Origin: Sporichthyaceae bacterium
Lineage (GTDB): Bacteria > Actinomycetota > Actinomycetes > Sporichthyales > Sporichthyaceae
Length of the DNA: 48,085 nucleotides
Reading direction: 5' to 3'
Assembly (NCBI GenBank): GCA_036269075.1
Contig: DATASX010000107.1
Span: 1-48,085 of the forward strand
Made by a program: the position numbers and the translations under genes. The notes under the pieces were generated by a model, which was given only the letters and a program-made list of their open reading frames with translations, was not told where the DNA came from and made no database searches. Positions 1 to 7,822 of this stretch are shown piece after piece (positions within the stretch are counted from its first letter, which is position 1; the number at the start of each line of letters is the position of its first letter).

Positions 1-1
1 T

Positions 2-412
2 CTCTCCGATGCCGCGGTGCGGCGGATCTGCTGCGACGCGGAGTTGACCGCGATCCGCCTGGACGCCCACGGTGTCCCGTTGAGCATGGGCCGCACCCGC
101 CGCATCGTCTCCCCGGCGCAGTGGTTGGCCCTGGTCGCCCGGGACTCCGGCTGCGTGTTCACCGGCTGCGATCGTCCCGCGCCGTGGTGCCAGGCCCATC
201 ACCGGATCCACTGGTCCGCCGGGGGCCCGACCGACCTGTCGAATCTCCTGCTGTTGTGCGACCGGCACCACGACGTCGTGCATCACCAGTCCTGGGACGC
301 CGAATTCGCAGCGGACGGCCACCCCGAACTACGGCCCCCGGCGTGGGTGGACCCGATCCGAGCGCCCCGGCGGAACCATCACTGGCACCCGCCGCAACCC
401 CGCACGGCCTGA
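2..412 (+). CDS. HNH endonuclease, DUF222/13E12-repeat type (5' end outside window)
   Basis: This is the C-terminal part of an HNH-endonuclease-fold protein of the actinobacterial 13E12 (REP13E12/DUF222) type. The frame is open to the left edge, so the start lies outside the window. The zinc-ribbon-like HNH core is clear: a Cys pair in SGCVFTGCDRPAPWCQ, then AHH, then HW, then LLLLCDRHHDVVHH, which is the usual spacing of metal-binding and catalytic histidines. These proteins occur in many copies in actinobacterial chromosomes and their role is unsettled; some are linked to mobile repeats. The stop codon lies in a 17-base palindrome shared with the stop of the convergent ATPase gene. The family call is confident; activity is inferred. 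Confidence 0.88.
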   Translation, partial: LSDAAVRRICCDAELTAIRLDAHGVPLSMGRTRRIVSPAQWLALVARDSGCVFTGCDRPAPWCQAHHRIHWSAGGPTDLSNLLLLCDRHHDVVHHQSWDAEFAADGHPELRPPAWVDPIRAPRRNHHWHPPQPRTA

Positions 413-424
413 CGCTGCGTCAGG
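408..424. repeat. 17-base palindrome holding the stop codons of two convergent genes
   Basis: CCTGACGCTGCGTCAGG is a perfect 17-base palindrome (8-base arms, one central base). It contains the TGA of the HNH gene on one strand and the TGA of the ATPase gene on the other. The central 13-mer recurs at 10314-10326, again at a stop codon. It may be a minimal bidirectional transcription end, although the RNA stem would be short. Confidence 0.6.
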
Positions 425-1592
425 TCGCTTGTCTGGCGATGAACTCGGCCATGCCCGGAACGGTATAGGCGAGCGAGCCATGCTCGGGTGCGTAGACGAT
501 CCCCTTCGCGATGAGGTTCGCGCGCGCGGGGCCGATGCCGCTGCGGCTCTTGCCGAGGCGGGTGGCGATGTCGGCGGTGAGGCTGCTGCGACCGCCGTCG
601 GCCGCCACGGCGCGCAGGAACCCCTGTTCGTTCGGCGTCGCCCGCTCCCAACGCACCCGGTAGAAGCCGGCGTCCAGCAGGGCTTGCCCCAGCCGGACGC
701 CGTTGCGGGCGTCGTTCAGGCCGATCCGGTCCGGTCCTTCCGCTGCCTGCCAGGTGTCCCGGCCGAACTGTTGCAGGAAGTACGGGTAGCCGCCGCTGTG
801 CGCGATCACGTGATCCACGGCCTCCGACTGCCAGGCGACGCCCTCGACGGAGGCAGGCTCGGTCAGCGCCCGCCGCGCGACATCCTCGGGCAGGTGCTCC
901 ACCGGGTGGTAGGCGAACAGCCGCTCTGCGTAGGACTTGGCCTCGGCCAGCAGTCGCGGGAGGCTGGGCAGCCCGGCCAGCGCGAACAGGCACGGCCAGC
1001 CCTGCTGCCCGACCTGGTGGGCGGTGGCGCACAGGGCGACCAACTCGTCACCGGAAAGGTCCTGTGCCTCGTCGATCAGGAGCGCGAGACCGCAACCGAG
1101 TTCGGCCGTGGCACCGGAGAGGTCCTGCACAAGCTTGGCCAGGTCGGTCTCCAGTGCGCCGGTGTCCGCGCCACCGCCGGAGGCCTCGTCCAGGTCCAAC
1201 CCGAAGCTCCACGACCCGGCCGAATCCAGCACCGCACGGAAACTCGTCGCGGTGCGCAGCGCTTTCAGCACCCGGCGCCCGGCCGACGGCCGCGCCAGGT
1301 CGCTCAACGGTCCGTGCAGGGCAGTGGCCAGCACTTCGCGCAGCGGCTTGCCGGCACCGGCCTCGACCTGCGCCACCAACCAGTCGCGCCGCAGCGCCGC
1401 GGAGCTCAGACTCGACAGCAGCACCGTCTTGCCGACGCCCCGCAGGCCGTAGAGCGCCAACGGCTGCGCGCCGCGACCTGCCTCGAGTCGCTGCAGCGCG
1501 ACCGAGAACGACTCCTGTGCGGCCTCCCGGCCGACCAGCGCGGGCGGGCGCAGGCCGGCGCCGGGGGAGTAGGGGTTCCGGACCGGGTCCAC
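420..1592 (-). CDS. Orphan AAA ATPase with C-terminal winged-helix domain
   Basis: This is a 390-residue P-loop ATPase of the AAA_16/Orc1-Cdc6-like kind. Walker A is GLRGVGKT (about residues 49-56) and Walker B is LLIDEAQD (about 171-178). A YPYFLQQFG motif falls in the lid region, and residues from about 320 look like a winged helix. It has no signal peptide or membrane segment, so it should be cytosolic. Such proteins are usually annotated only as ATP-binding protein; DNA binding or STAND-like signalling is inference. The GTG start has no Shine-Dalgarno, but a -10-like TACAGT lies 6 bases upstream, suggesting a leaderless transcript. That -10 lies inside an inverted repeat, so the gene is probably repressed by a DNA-binding protein. 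No partner gene is apparent. Confidence 0.85.
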   Translation of the reverse strand: MDPVRNPYSPGAGLRPPALVGREAAQESFSVALQRLEAGRGAQPLALYGLRGVGKTVLLSSLSSAALRRDWLVAQVEAGAGKPLREVLATALHGPLSDLARPSAGRRVLKALRTATSFRAVLDSAGSWSFGLDLDEASGGGADTGALETDLAKLVQDLSGATAELGCGLALLIDEAQDLSGDELVALCATAHQVGQQGWPCLFALAGLPSLPRLLAEAKSYAERLFAYHPVEHLPEDVARRALTEPASVEGVAWQSEAVDHVIAHSGGYPYFLQQFGRDTWQAAEGPDRIGLNDARNGVRLGQALLDAGFYRVRWERATPNEQGFLRAVAADGGRSSLTADIATRLGKSRSGIGPARANLIAKGIVYAPEHGSLAYTVPGMAEFIARQAT

Positions 1593-1598
1593 CAGCCA

Positions 1599-1604
1599 AC
1601 TGTA
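1599..1604 (-). promoter_or_regulatory. -10-like hexamer for the AAA ATPase gene (leaderless)
   Basis: TACAGT on the minus strand ends 6 bases before the GTG start, where RNA would begin at or next to the start codon. A TTACAC -35-like hexamer lies about 15 bases further upstream. Both overlap the inverted repeats at 1603-1645. Confidence 0.4.
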
Positions 1605-1645
1605 GCTGTGTGTATGTCAGTGTAACGAGTTCTTACACACAGCTA
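1603..1645. promoter_or_regulatory. Inverted-repeat operator over the AAA ATPase promoter
   Basis: There are perfect 12-base arms (TAGCTGTGTGTA at 1603-1614 and its complement at 1634-1645) around 19 bases. A second nested repeat, GTGTAA-n7-TTACAC, lies at 1620-1638 and shares the right arm. The repeats cover the probable -10 and -35 of the ATPase gene and have no T-run, so a cluster of TetR/GntR-type half-sites is more likely than a terminator for the upstream hydrolase gene. Confidence 0.55.
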
Positions 1646-1652
1646 GATCTTC

Positions 1653-2555
1653 CTACCTCGTCGGGAGTCGGGTACCGATGAACTCCAACTGCTCCGCGGT
1701 CTGGGTACGCCAGTAGCCGAAGCCGTGGCCGCCCCTGCCGAACGACGTGACCACCGCCGGCTGATGGGGGAGCGCGACGAACTTACGGACCCGGTCGTGG
1801 AACGGGTCCTGCTTGCCGCAGACGATCCGGACCGGGATCCCTGCCAGCTTCGCGACACCGGCGGGCACGTCGTTCGCCGCGAAGTCGGCCGCCGAGTCGA
1901 ACGCGACCGGTGAGGCGTGGCGGTAGCTGTCGAACAACGCGGGCGCGAAGGCAGCCACCGCGGCGACACCGGCCGACCCGAGGCGCTCGGCCAGCAGCAG
2001 CGCGCCGTAGCCGCCCATCGACCAGCCGAGCAGACCGATGCGGTCGGTGTGCAGACCCCGTCGAGCGAGTGCGGGTAACAGCTCGGTCCGGATCATCGTC
2101 TGGACGCCGCGGCCGTCGGCGCGGTCGTGCCAGTACGAGGTCGGGCCGGCTTCCACGGTGACGATCGCGAAGGCGGGGACGCCGGATGCAACTACGGCGG
2201 CCTGAGCCTTCTGCAGGCCGACCTCGTCGGGAGACAACGCGGTCTGGTAGGTGTCGCCTCGCCCGTAGAGCGCCAGAACTATCGGCAGGTTGTCATTCGG
2301 CCTGGGCCAATAGGGGTAGCAGATCGCGACATCGACCAGGCCGTTTCTCATGTGGGACGAGGGGAACGATCCCGTGACCACCTTGCCGCGGGTCGGAACA
2401 GCCGCCTTCGGTCCGGGCACCGCGAGGGTCTGATCGACCTCGGGACTGGTGGGCCGATGCATCTTGTAGATCGCCCAGCCGCCTGGCCCGAGCCCCGCGA
2501 CCTCGGCCGCCGCAGCGGCGCTGAGACCGAGGAACCCGCGGCGAGTCACCGACAT
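1653..2555 (-). CDS. Tat-exported alpha/beta hydrolase (esterase)
   Basis: This is a 300-residue secreted serine hydrolase. The N-terminus carries a twin-arginine signal (TRRGFLG, residues 4-10, followed by an Ala-rich stretch). The nucleophile elbow is GWSMGG with Ser179. Asp250 (CGKQDPF) and His277 (GGHGFGYW) complete a plausible triad. The overall shape resembles the esterase D/antigen 85 branch, but no substrate can be assigned. The ATG was chosen over an upstream TTG because GGAGG sits 5 bases before it. A long hairpin separates it from the upstream protease gene, so it probably has its own promoter. It would act outside the membrane. Confidence 0.82.
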   Translation of the reverse strand: MSVTRRGFLGLSAAAAAEVAGLGPGGWAIYKMHRPTSPEVDQTLAVPGPKAAVPTRGKVVTGSFPSSHMRNGLVDVAICYPYWPRPNDNLPIVLALYGRGDTYQTALSPDEVGLQKAQAAVVASGVPAFAIVTVEAGPTSYWHDRADGRGVQTMIRTELLPALARRGLHTDRIGLLGWSMGGYGALLLAERLGSAGVAAVAAFAPALFDSYRHASPVAFDSAADFAANDVPAGVAKLAGIPVRIVCGKQDPFHDRVRKFVALPHQPAVVTSFGRGGHGFGYWRTQTAEQLEFIGTRLPTR

Positions 2556-2580
2556 CCGATCCTCCGGCCCAGGCAACGCA

Positions 2581-2619
2581 GGAAGCCCGTATCTGATGCT
2601 AAATCAGATACGGGCTTCC
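2581..2619 (-). terminator. 17-bp perfect hairpin after the protease gene
   Basis: Perfect 17-base arms (2581-2597 and 2603-2619) enclose a 5-base loop. It lies 32 bases after the stop of the minus-strand protease gene and just before the hydrolase start. There is no T-run, as is common for actinobacterial terminators. Confidence 0.75.
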
Positions 2620-2651
2620 GGCAGCGCGAAGTCTTACGGCGCTGGATCGAA

Positions 2652-3851
2652 CTACAGCGGCAGGCCCAGGATGTTCAGGCCGTCCGAGGAGTCGGTGGTG
2701 CCGGTCGGGTCAGTGCCGTTCGCCAACTCGTGGGCGTAGCTCAGCGCGGTCGCGATCGGGATCGCGAAGGAGTCCTGCGCGGGGCCGTCGTCGTTGCCGC
2801 GGGAGAACTCACCGGCGGTGTCCATGCCGACCACCTGGCCGGAGGTGTTCACCAGCGGGCCGCCGGAGTCGCCGGGCAGGATGCCGGTGGTCGACTCGAT
2901 CATGCCGGTGACGCGCTCGGCGGAGCCGCCGCCCTCGTCGGTGGCGGTGATCGACTTGTTCAGGCCGGTCACCGTGCCGATCGCGTAGCTCGGCGTGCCA
3001 CCCTTGCCCAGGCCGTTGCCGACGCCGGTGACGGTGTCGCCGACGGCGGCCGGGGTGCTGGAGATCGGGGCCACCGGCAGGCCGCTGGCGCCGACCAGTT
3101 GGAGCACCGCGACGTCGTGCGTCGGGTCGCGGCCGACCAGCTGGGCGGTGTAGGTCTTGCCGTTCGCGACGTCGGTGGCCTGGATGGCCTCGGCGCCGTC
3201 GACGACGTGATTGTTCGTCAGAATCAGGCCGTTCGAGCTGAGCACGATGCCGGTGCCGGCCCCGATGCCGTCGGACAACCGCGACACGACGTCGACGACG
3301 TCGGAGCTGACCTTCTTCTCCGCGGCCTGCCCGGCGGACTTCTCCGCGGCGGTGAGGTTGGCGGCGGTCGACGGGCTGGTGCTCGACGGGGCGGTGCCCG
3401 AACCGAAGGCGCCGCTGAGGCCGGAACTTGCCCCGCTGCCGCTCTGGCGCCGGCCCAGGAAGCCGCCCGGGTAGTAGACCCGGGTGCCGTTGGACCACGA
3501 CGGCATCAGGCCGGAGCTCGACGAACCCGACGCGGTCAGGTTGCCGTTGCCGGCGTTGGCCGTCTGGGTGGCGATGAAAGCGACAACGCCGATTGCGGCA
3601 GCGGCTGCACCGACCGCCGCGCGGCGGCGGTAGACCGTCGCTCGGGCGGCCGGCCGGGCCGGGACGCCCATCTCGCCGAACGGCGCCGCGGTGAACGGGT
3701 TGGGCGCCGCGGCGCCGGCCTGCGCCGGCTGGTCGGCGGACCAGGGCTGTGCCGACTCAGCGGTCGGCGCACTCTCCGGCTGCTCGGCCGGCAGGGCCGT
3801 CCACCAGGAGGCAGACTCGGGCTGCTCCGGCTGCTGCATGTCCTCGTTCAT
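2652..3851 (-). CDS. Membrane-anchored trypsin-like (S1C/HtrA-type) serine protease
   Basis: This is a 399-residue extracytoplasmic protease. It has a Pro/Gln/Ala-rich cytoplasmic tail (1-75), a single membrane segment at about 78-100, a Ser/Gly-rich linker, then a chymotrypsin-fold domain from about 175. The triad is visible: His215 (TNNHVV), Asp246 (HDVAVL) and Ser329 (GDSGGPL). There is no PDZ domain; the protein ends about 55 residues after the protease core, as in mycobacterial PepA/PepD relatives without PDZ. The start is the ATG at 3851, with a GGGGG sequence 6 bases upstream, rather than the TTG two codons earlier. The adjacent upstream gene encodes a class A PBP on the same strand, which suggests envelope quality control or cell-wall enzyme processing. 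That role is inference. Confidence 0.9.
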   Translation of the reverse strand: MNEDMQQPEQPESASWWTALPAEQPESAPTAESAQPWSADQPAQAGAAAPNPFTAAPFGEMGVPARPAARATVYRRRAAVGAAAAAIGVVAFIATQTANAGNGNLTASGSSSSGLMPSWSNGTRVYYPGGFLGRRQSGSGASSGLSGAFGSGTAPSSTSPSTAANLTAAEKSAGQAAEKKVSSDVVDVVSRLSDGIGAGTGIVLSSNGLILTNNHVVDGAEAIQATDVANGKTYTAQLVGRDPTHDVAVLQLVGASGLPVAPISSTPAAVGDTVTGVGNGLGKGGTPSYAIGTVTGLNKSITATDEGGGSAERVTGMIESTTGILPGDSGGPLVNTSGQVVGMDTAGEFSRGNDDGPAQDSFAIPIATALSYAHELANGTDPTGTTDSSDGLNILGLPL

Positions 3852-3974
3852 GGCCAACCCCCGTTTTTCGCTTCCTCGAAAGGAAATCCCCCGCCGTTTC
3901 CGGCGCCTGAGGAGAATGGTGCGCTGCCGGACTTTCCGCTTCCTGACGTTCTCCTTTGAGTCTTCTGAGAGCGA

Positions 3975-6164
3975 TCAGGCCGAGGGCATCTTGAACTTGT
4001 AGGTGATGTGCGCCTGTCGGGGGTCGCCCTGACCCTGGGTGCCGATGATCGTGGCCGGGTCCGGGGCCGGCAGCGGGACCACCGGCATGCCATTCAGCGC
4101 GCCGTTCATCATCTGCTGCCAGATCGGCGCAGCCACGCACGCACCGCAGACCTGGGAGTAGAACTTGCCGCCGATGGTGATGTTGGCCATCTTGTAGCCG
4201 TAGTTGTCCGGGTCGCCGACCCAGATCGAGGTCGCCATCTGCGGGGTGAAGCCCGTGAACCACACGGCGACCGCGCCGTTGGTGGTACCGGTCTTGCCGG
4301 CCGCGGGCCGGTTGTTGTCGAGGTTGGCGTTCGCGCCGGTGCCGCCGGGCTCCATGACCGAGTGCAGCATGTCGGTCACCGTGTTCGCCACGGCCGGGGT
4401 GAACGCCTGGTGGCAGTCCGCCGACGGGACGGCCAGGGTCTTCCCGGCCGAGTTGGTGATGGCGTCGATCGCGATCGGGTTGCACTGCGTGCCCTGCGCG
4501 GCGAACGTCGCGTAGGAGTCGGCGATGTCCAGCGGCGAGACCTCGTTGAAGCCCAGCGTGAACGGCAGGTACTCCTGCAGTGGGGTCCCGTCGGCGCGGT
4601 GCTCGCCGGCGGCCTCGGCGGCCTGCACGGTCGAGCACAGGCCGACCTTGGCCTCGAGCTGGGCGAAGTAGGTGTTCACGGACTTGCGCAACGCCTCGCG
4701 CATCGTGATCACCGGACCGTAATCGGTGGCCACCTCGTCGTTGCCGGGGTGCCAGTTGCCGGTGGCCACCCGCTTGCCGTCGCAGTTGGTCGGCGCGGCG
4801 AACCCGCCGATCGAGTTCGGCGAATCGATCTTGTACTCGGTGCCGTAGCCCTCCTCCAGCGCGGCGGCGGCGGTGAACGCCTTGTTGGTCGAACCGTCCT
4901 GGAAGCCGTTGCTGCCGCCGTCGACGTGGTCGACCGCGTAGTCCACGGTGGTCTCGTTCTTGCCGGTGCCGTAGGCCCGGCTCTGCGCGATCGCGAGCAC
5001 CCGCCCGGTCCCGGGCTGCACGGTCGCCAGCGCGGCCTGAGCCTGGTCGGTGGGGTTGGTCGCGGTCGCCAGTGCGGCATCCGCCGACTGCTGGGCTTGT
5101 GGGTCCAGCGTGGTCTTGATGGTCAGGCCGCCTTCGTAGAGCAGGTTCTCGCGGTCCTGCTCGGTGGCCCCGAAGGTGGGGTCGTTCTCGATCACATGCA
5201 CGACGTAGTCGCAGAAGAACGCGTATTGCGAGGTGTCGCAACCGCTGTGCGCGGCCTCCACCCGCAGCCCCAACGGCTGCGCCTGGGCCTGCTGCATCTG
5301 CGCGGTGGTGATGTCGCCCACGTCGCGCATCCGGGTCAACACCTCGTTGCGGCGGGTCAGCGCGGGCCCCGGGTTCAGCACCGGGTTGTACTCCGTCGGG
5401 TCCTGCACGATGCCGGCCAGCAGGGCGGCCTCAGGCAGCGTCAGATTCGCCGACTCCGTGGAGAAGTAGTGCCGGGCAGCGGCCTCGACGCCGTAGGCGT
5501 TGTCGCCGTAGAACGCGATGTTCAGGTAGGCGTCGAGGATCTGATCCTTCGTCATCTCCTTCTGGACCTCGCCGGCGTACCGCAGCTCCTGCATCTTGCG
5601 CGTGAGCGTGTCGGCCTGCGCCGCGGCGATCTTGTCCGGGTCGCCGTTCGCGGCCTGGATGAGCACGTTCTTCACGTACTGCTGGGTCAGGTCCGAACCG
5701 CCCTGCTGGTGCCCGGAACCCGAGTTACGCAGCAGCGCGCGCAGCGTGCCCTCGAAGTCGATCGCACCGTGCTGGTAGAAGCGGTAGTCCTCGATCGCCA
5801 GCTGCGCCTGCTGCATCAACGGCGCGATGGACGTCAGCGGCTCGTTGATGCGGTCGGCGTCGTAGAACGTGGCGATCTGCGTGCCGTCCGAGGCCAGGAT
5901 CACCGAGGCCGAGGCCGGGGTGAGCGTGGGCAATTGGTCCGGCAGGTTGTTGAACGACGCCGCGGCCTTCTTCGTCTCGATGGCGGCGACACCCACCACC
6001 GGCATGACGACCCCGGCCAGCATCGCACCGGAAAGTGCTGCGACACCGAACAGATTTCCGTACTTCGCCGTGCGGGTCGCGCCCGGGCGCGAGGCCCCGC
6101 CGCTACCCAGACGCTTTGCGGTTCTGGCTGCCAGGCGGTTGGCTCGCCGCGGCGCAATTCTCAT
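3975..6164 (-). CDS. Bifunctional class A penicillin-binding protein
   Basis: This is a 729-residue peptidoglycan synthase. A basic tail is followed by a membrane segment (about 38-62). The GT51 glycosyltransferase domain has EDYRFYQH with catalytic Glu125, and the GGSDLTQQYVKN motif follows at about 155. The transpeptidase domain carries S425TNK, S495VN and K624TGT. It polymerises lipid II and crosslinks stem peptides on the outer face of the membrane. No PASTA repeats follow the transpeptidase domain. An ATG with GGGAGGG 6 bases upstream fixes the start; the open frame extends 47 codons further but is not coding-like. The 91-base gap to the upstream lyase-like gene leaves room for a promoter. 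Confidence 0.93.
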   Translation of the reverse strand: MRIAPRRANRLAARTAKRLGSGGASRPGATRTAKYGNLFGVAALSGAMLAGVVMPVVGVAAIETKKAAASFNNLPDQLPTLTPASASVILASDGTQIATFYDADRINEPLTSIAPLMQQAQLAIEDYRFYQHGAIDFEGTLRALLRNSGSGHQQGGSDLTQQYVKNVLIQAANGDPDKIAAAQADTLTRKMQELRYAGEVQKEMTKDQILDAYLNIAFYGDNAYGVEAAARHYFSTESANLTLPEAALLAGIVQDPTEYNPVLNPGPALTRRNEVLTRMRDVGDITTAQMQQAQAQPLGLRVEAAHSGCDTSQYAFFCDYVVHVIENDPTFGATEQDRENLLYEGGLTIKTTLDPQAQQSADAALATATNPTDQAQAALATVQPGTGRVLAIAQSRAYGTGKNETTVDYAVDHVDGGSNGFQDGSTNKAFTAAAALEEGYGTEYKIDSPNSIGGFAAPTNCDGKRVATGNWHPGNDEVATDYGPVITMREALRKSVNTYFAQLEAKVGLCSTVQAAEAAGEHRADGTPLQEYLPFTLGFNEVSPLDIADSYATFAAQGTQCNPIAIDAITNSAGKTLAVPSADCHQAFTPAVANTVTDMLHSVMEPGGTGANANLDNNRPAAGKTGTTNGAVAVWFTGFTPQMATSIWVGDPDNYGYKMANITIGGKFYSQVCGACVAAPIWQQMMNGALNGMPVVPLPAPDPATIIGTQGQGDPRQAHITYKFKMPSA

Positions 6165-6255
6165 ACGGGTCCCTCCCCAAGGAACACAGACAAAGATGCT
6201 GCGAGCGGCTGTCGCCGCGTTGGGTTGGGGCCATGAGTTTGCTGTGGCCACGCCG

Positions 6256-7686
6256 TCAACTTGCGCGGCGCTTGCTCCGCTCCGGGTGATGTCCGGATTG
6301 CGCACTCACCGTGTGCACCCGCTGCTGCCCGGACGGGTCCGGCCGCGGCGCCGGCTCGATCTGGGCGTCGGTGGTGGCGGTCGCCCGCCGGACGTTGCGG
6401 CCGTCGGTGACGGTGACGGTGATCCGGTACATCCCGGACCGGGCGTAGTAATGGGTCGCCGAGATCGCGTACCGCTCCGGGGCGATCAACGTCATCCGGG
6501 CGGAGCCGATCGTCCCGTCGCCCCAGGTGACCGAGGCGAGCTGGCCGACCCCGGTCCCGGCCTCGTAGAGGACGGCACCCAAGGAGGTTGCGCCACCTGC
6601 CGTCCCGCGCACCGGGGCGACGCTGACCACCGGCATGCTCGCCGCGGCCGTCCGGACCGTCGACGGCGCGGGCATGTCGACCCGCAGGACGTGGTCCACG
6701 TCCGGCTCGGTGAACCAGATCGCGCCGTCCGGTCCGGTGGTGATGCCCAACGGGTGGCCGCCGGCGACCACGCCTTGCGTGTACTCGGTGACCGCGCCGT
6801 CGGGCTCGATGCGGCCGATCTTCTCGGTGTCCGGTTCGGTGAACCACACGTTCCCGTCGGTGCCCGCCGCGATGCCGAAGTCGTGGCCGCCCGGGGTGAT
6901 GCCGGCGGAGAACTCGCTCACCGAGCCGTCCGGGGTGATCCGACCGATCCGGTCGCCGTTGAACTCGGTGAACCACAGGTTGCCGTCGAGGCCCTGGGTG
7001 ATCCGGTCCGGCATGCCGCCCGCGGTGATCCGCTCTCCGAACTCGGTGACGAGGCCCTGGGGGGTGATGCGGCCGATGCGGTCCAGGTTGGACTCGGTGA
7101 ACCACACGTCGCCGTCCGGCCCGACGGCGATCCCGATCGGCTGCGCTCCCGTGGTGATGCCGCTGACGTACTCGGTGACGATCCCGTCGGTGCTGATCCG
7201 CGCCACGTGGTCGGCGTCGGGCTCGGTGAACCAGATCGCGCCGTCCGGTGCCGCGGTGATGCCGGTCGGGTGAGCGCCGGAGGTGATTCCCTCGCCGAAC
7301 TCCCGGACCGTGCCGTCCGCGGTGATCCGGCCGACCTTGTCGACGTCGGGTTCGGTGAACCAGACGTTCCCGTCCGGCCCGGCAGTGATCCCGACCGGGC
7401 GACCGGACACGGCGAACTCGCGCACCCCGCCCGCGGGCGCGACCCGACCGATGCGGTCGGCGCCGAACTCGGTGAACCACAGGTTGCCGTCCGGACCGGT
7501 GGTGATCTCCAGCGGCTTGCTGCCCGGCGTGATCCCGGAGTCGGTCGTGCGATTGGGCGGCCGGGCGGTCGCGGCGTGGCCGGCCGCCACCGGACCGGTC
7601 AGCACGAGGGCAGCGCTCAGCAGCGCGACGAGGGGGCGCACGGCCCACGCGCGGGCGCGGCGGGATGGGCGGCCGACGCCGAACAT
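6256..7686 (-). CDS. Secreted seven-bladed beta-propeller (virginiamycin B lyase-like) with PKD-like tail
   Basis: This is a 476-residue exported protein. A signal peptide (about 1-39, after a basic RRARAWAVR) leads into seven repeats of about 43 residues. Each repeat carries a DGNxWFTE core followed by a D(K/R)(V/I)GRI strand. Seven copies match the seven-bladed fold of streptogramin B lyase (Vgb). Residues from about 345 look like a PKD/Ig-like domain (WGDGTIG, YYARSGMYRITVTVTDG). Vgb linearises streptogramin B inside cells, whereas this protein is secreted and has an adhesion-type tail, so binding or sugar-related activity is at least as likely as drug resistance. The ATG has a strong GGGGAGGGG site. 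Internal repeats also show at DNA level. Confidence 0.85.
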   Translation of the reverse strand: MFGVGRPSRRARAWAVRPLVALLSAALVLTGPVAAGHAATARPPNRTTDSGITPGSKPLEITTGPDGNLWFTEFGADRIGRVAPAGGVREFAVSGRPVGITAGPDGNVWFTEPDVDKVGRITADGTVREFGEGITSGAHPTGITAAPDGAIWFTEPDADHVARISTDGIVTEYVSGITTGAQPIGIAVGPDGDVWFTESNLDRIGRITPQGLVTEFGERITAGGMPDRITQGLDGNLWFTEFNGDRIGRITPDGSVSEFSAGITPGGHDFGIAAGTDGNVWFTEPDTEKIGRIEPDGAVTEYTQGVVAGGHPLGITTGPDGAIWFTEPDVDHVLRVDMPAPSTVRTAAASMPVVSVAPVRGTAGGATSLGAVLYEAGTGVGQLASVTWGDGTIGSARMTLIAPERYAISATHYYARSGMYRITVTVTDGRNVRRATATTDAQIEPAPRPDPSGQQRVHTVSAQSGHHPERSKRRAS

Positions 7687-7822
7687 GCCGATCCCCCTCC
7701 CCGCCGAGCCCCGGAACGGACATACGCGTCGCAAACGGGACGTAGGCAGCACCAGACAACTACGCGGGGCGGCGACATGCCGGGCCACGCACCCGGACGG
7801 GTGAACGCCGGCGCTGGGTCCG

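Noticed and set aside
1-2620. Defence island (HNH nuclease plus AAA ATPase)
   Set aside because: The genes are convergent, not co-transcribed; 13E12-type HNH genes are widespread single genes, and no further defence gene is present.
3757-5241. Long minus-strand ORF of nearly 500 codons inside the PBP and protease genes
   Set aside because: It is an Arg/Gly/His-rich shadow frame typical of high-GC DNA; the overlapping frames encode clear PBP and protease motifs.
6640-7540. Tandem DNA repeat array as a mobile or VNTR element
   Set aside because: The period of about 129 bases corresponds to the seven propeller blades; divergence between units is that of a protein repeat family.
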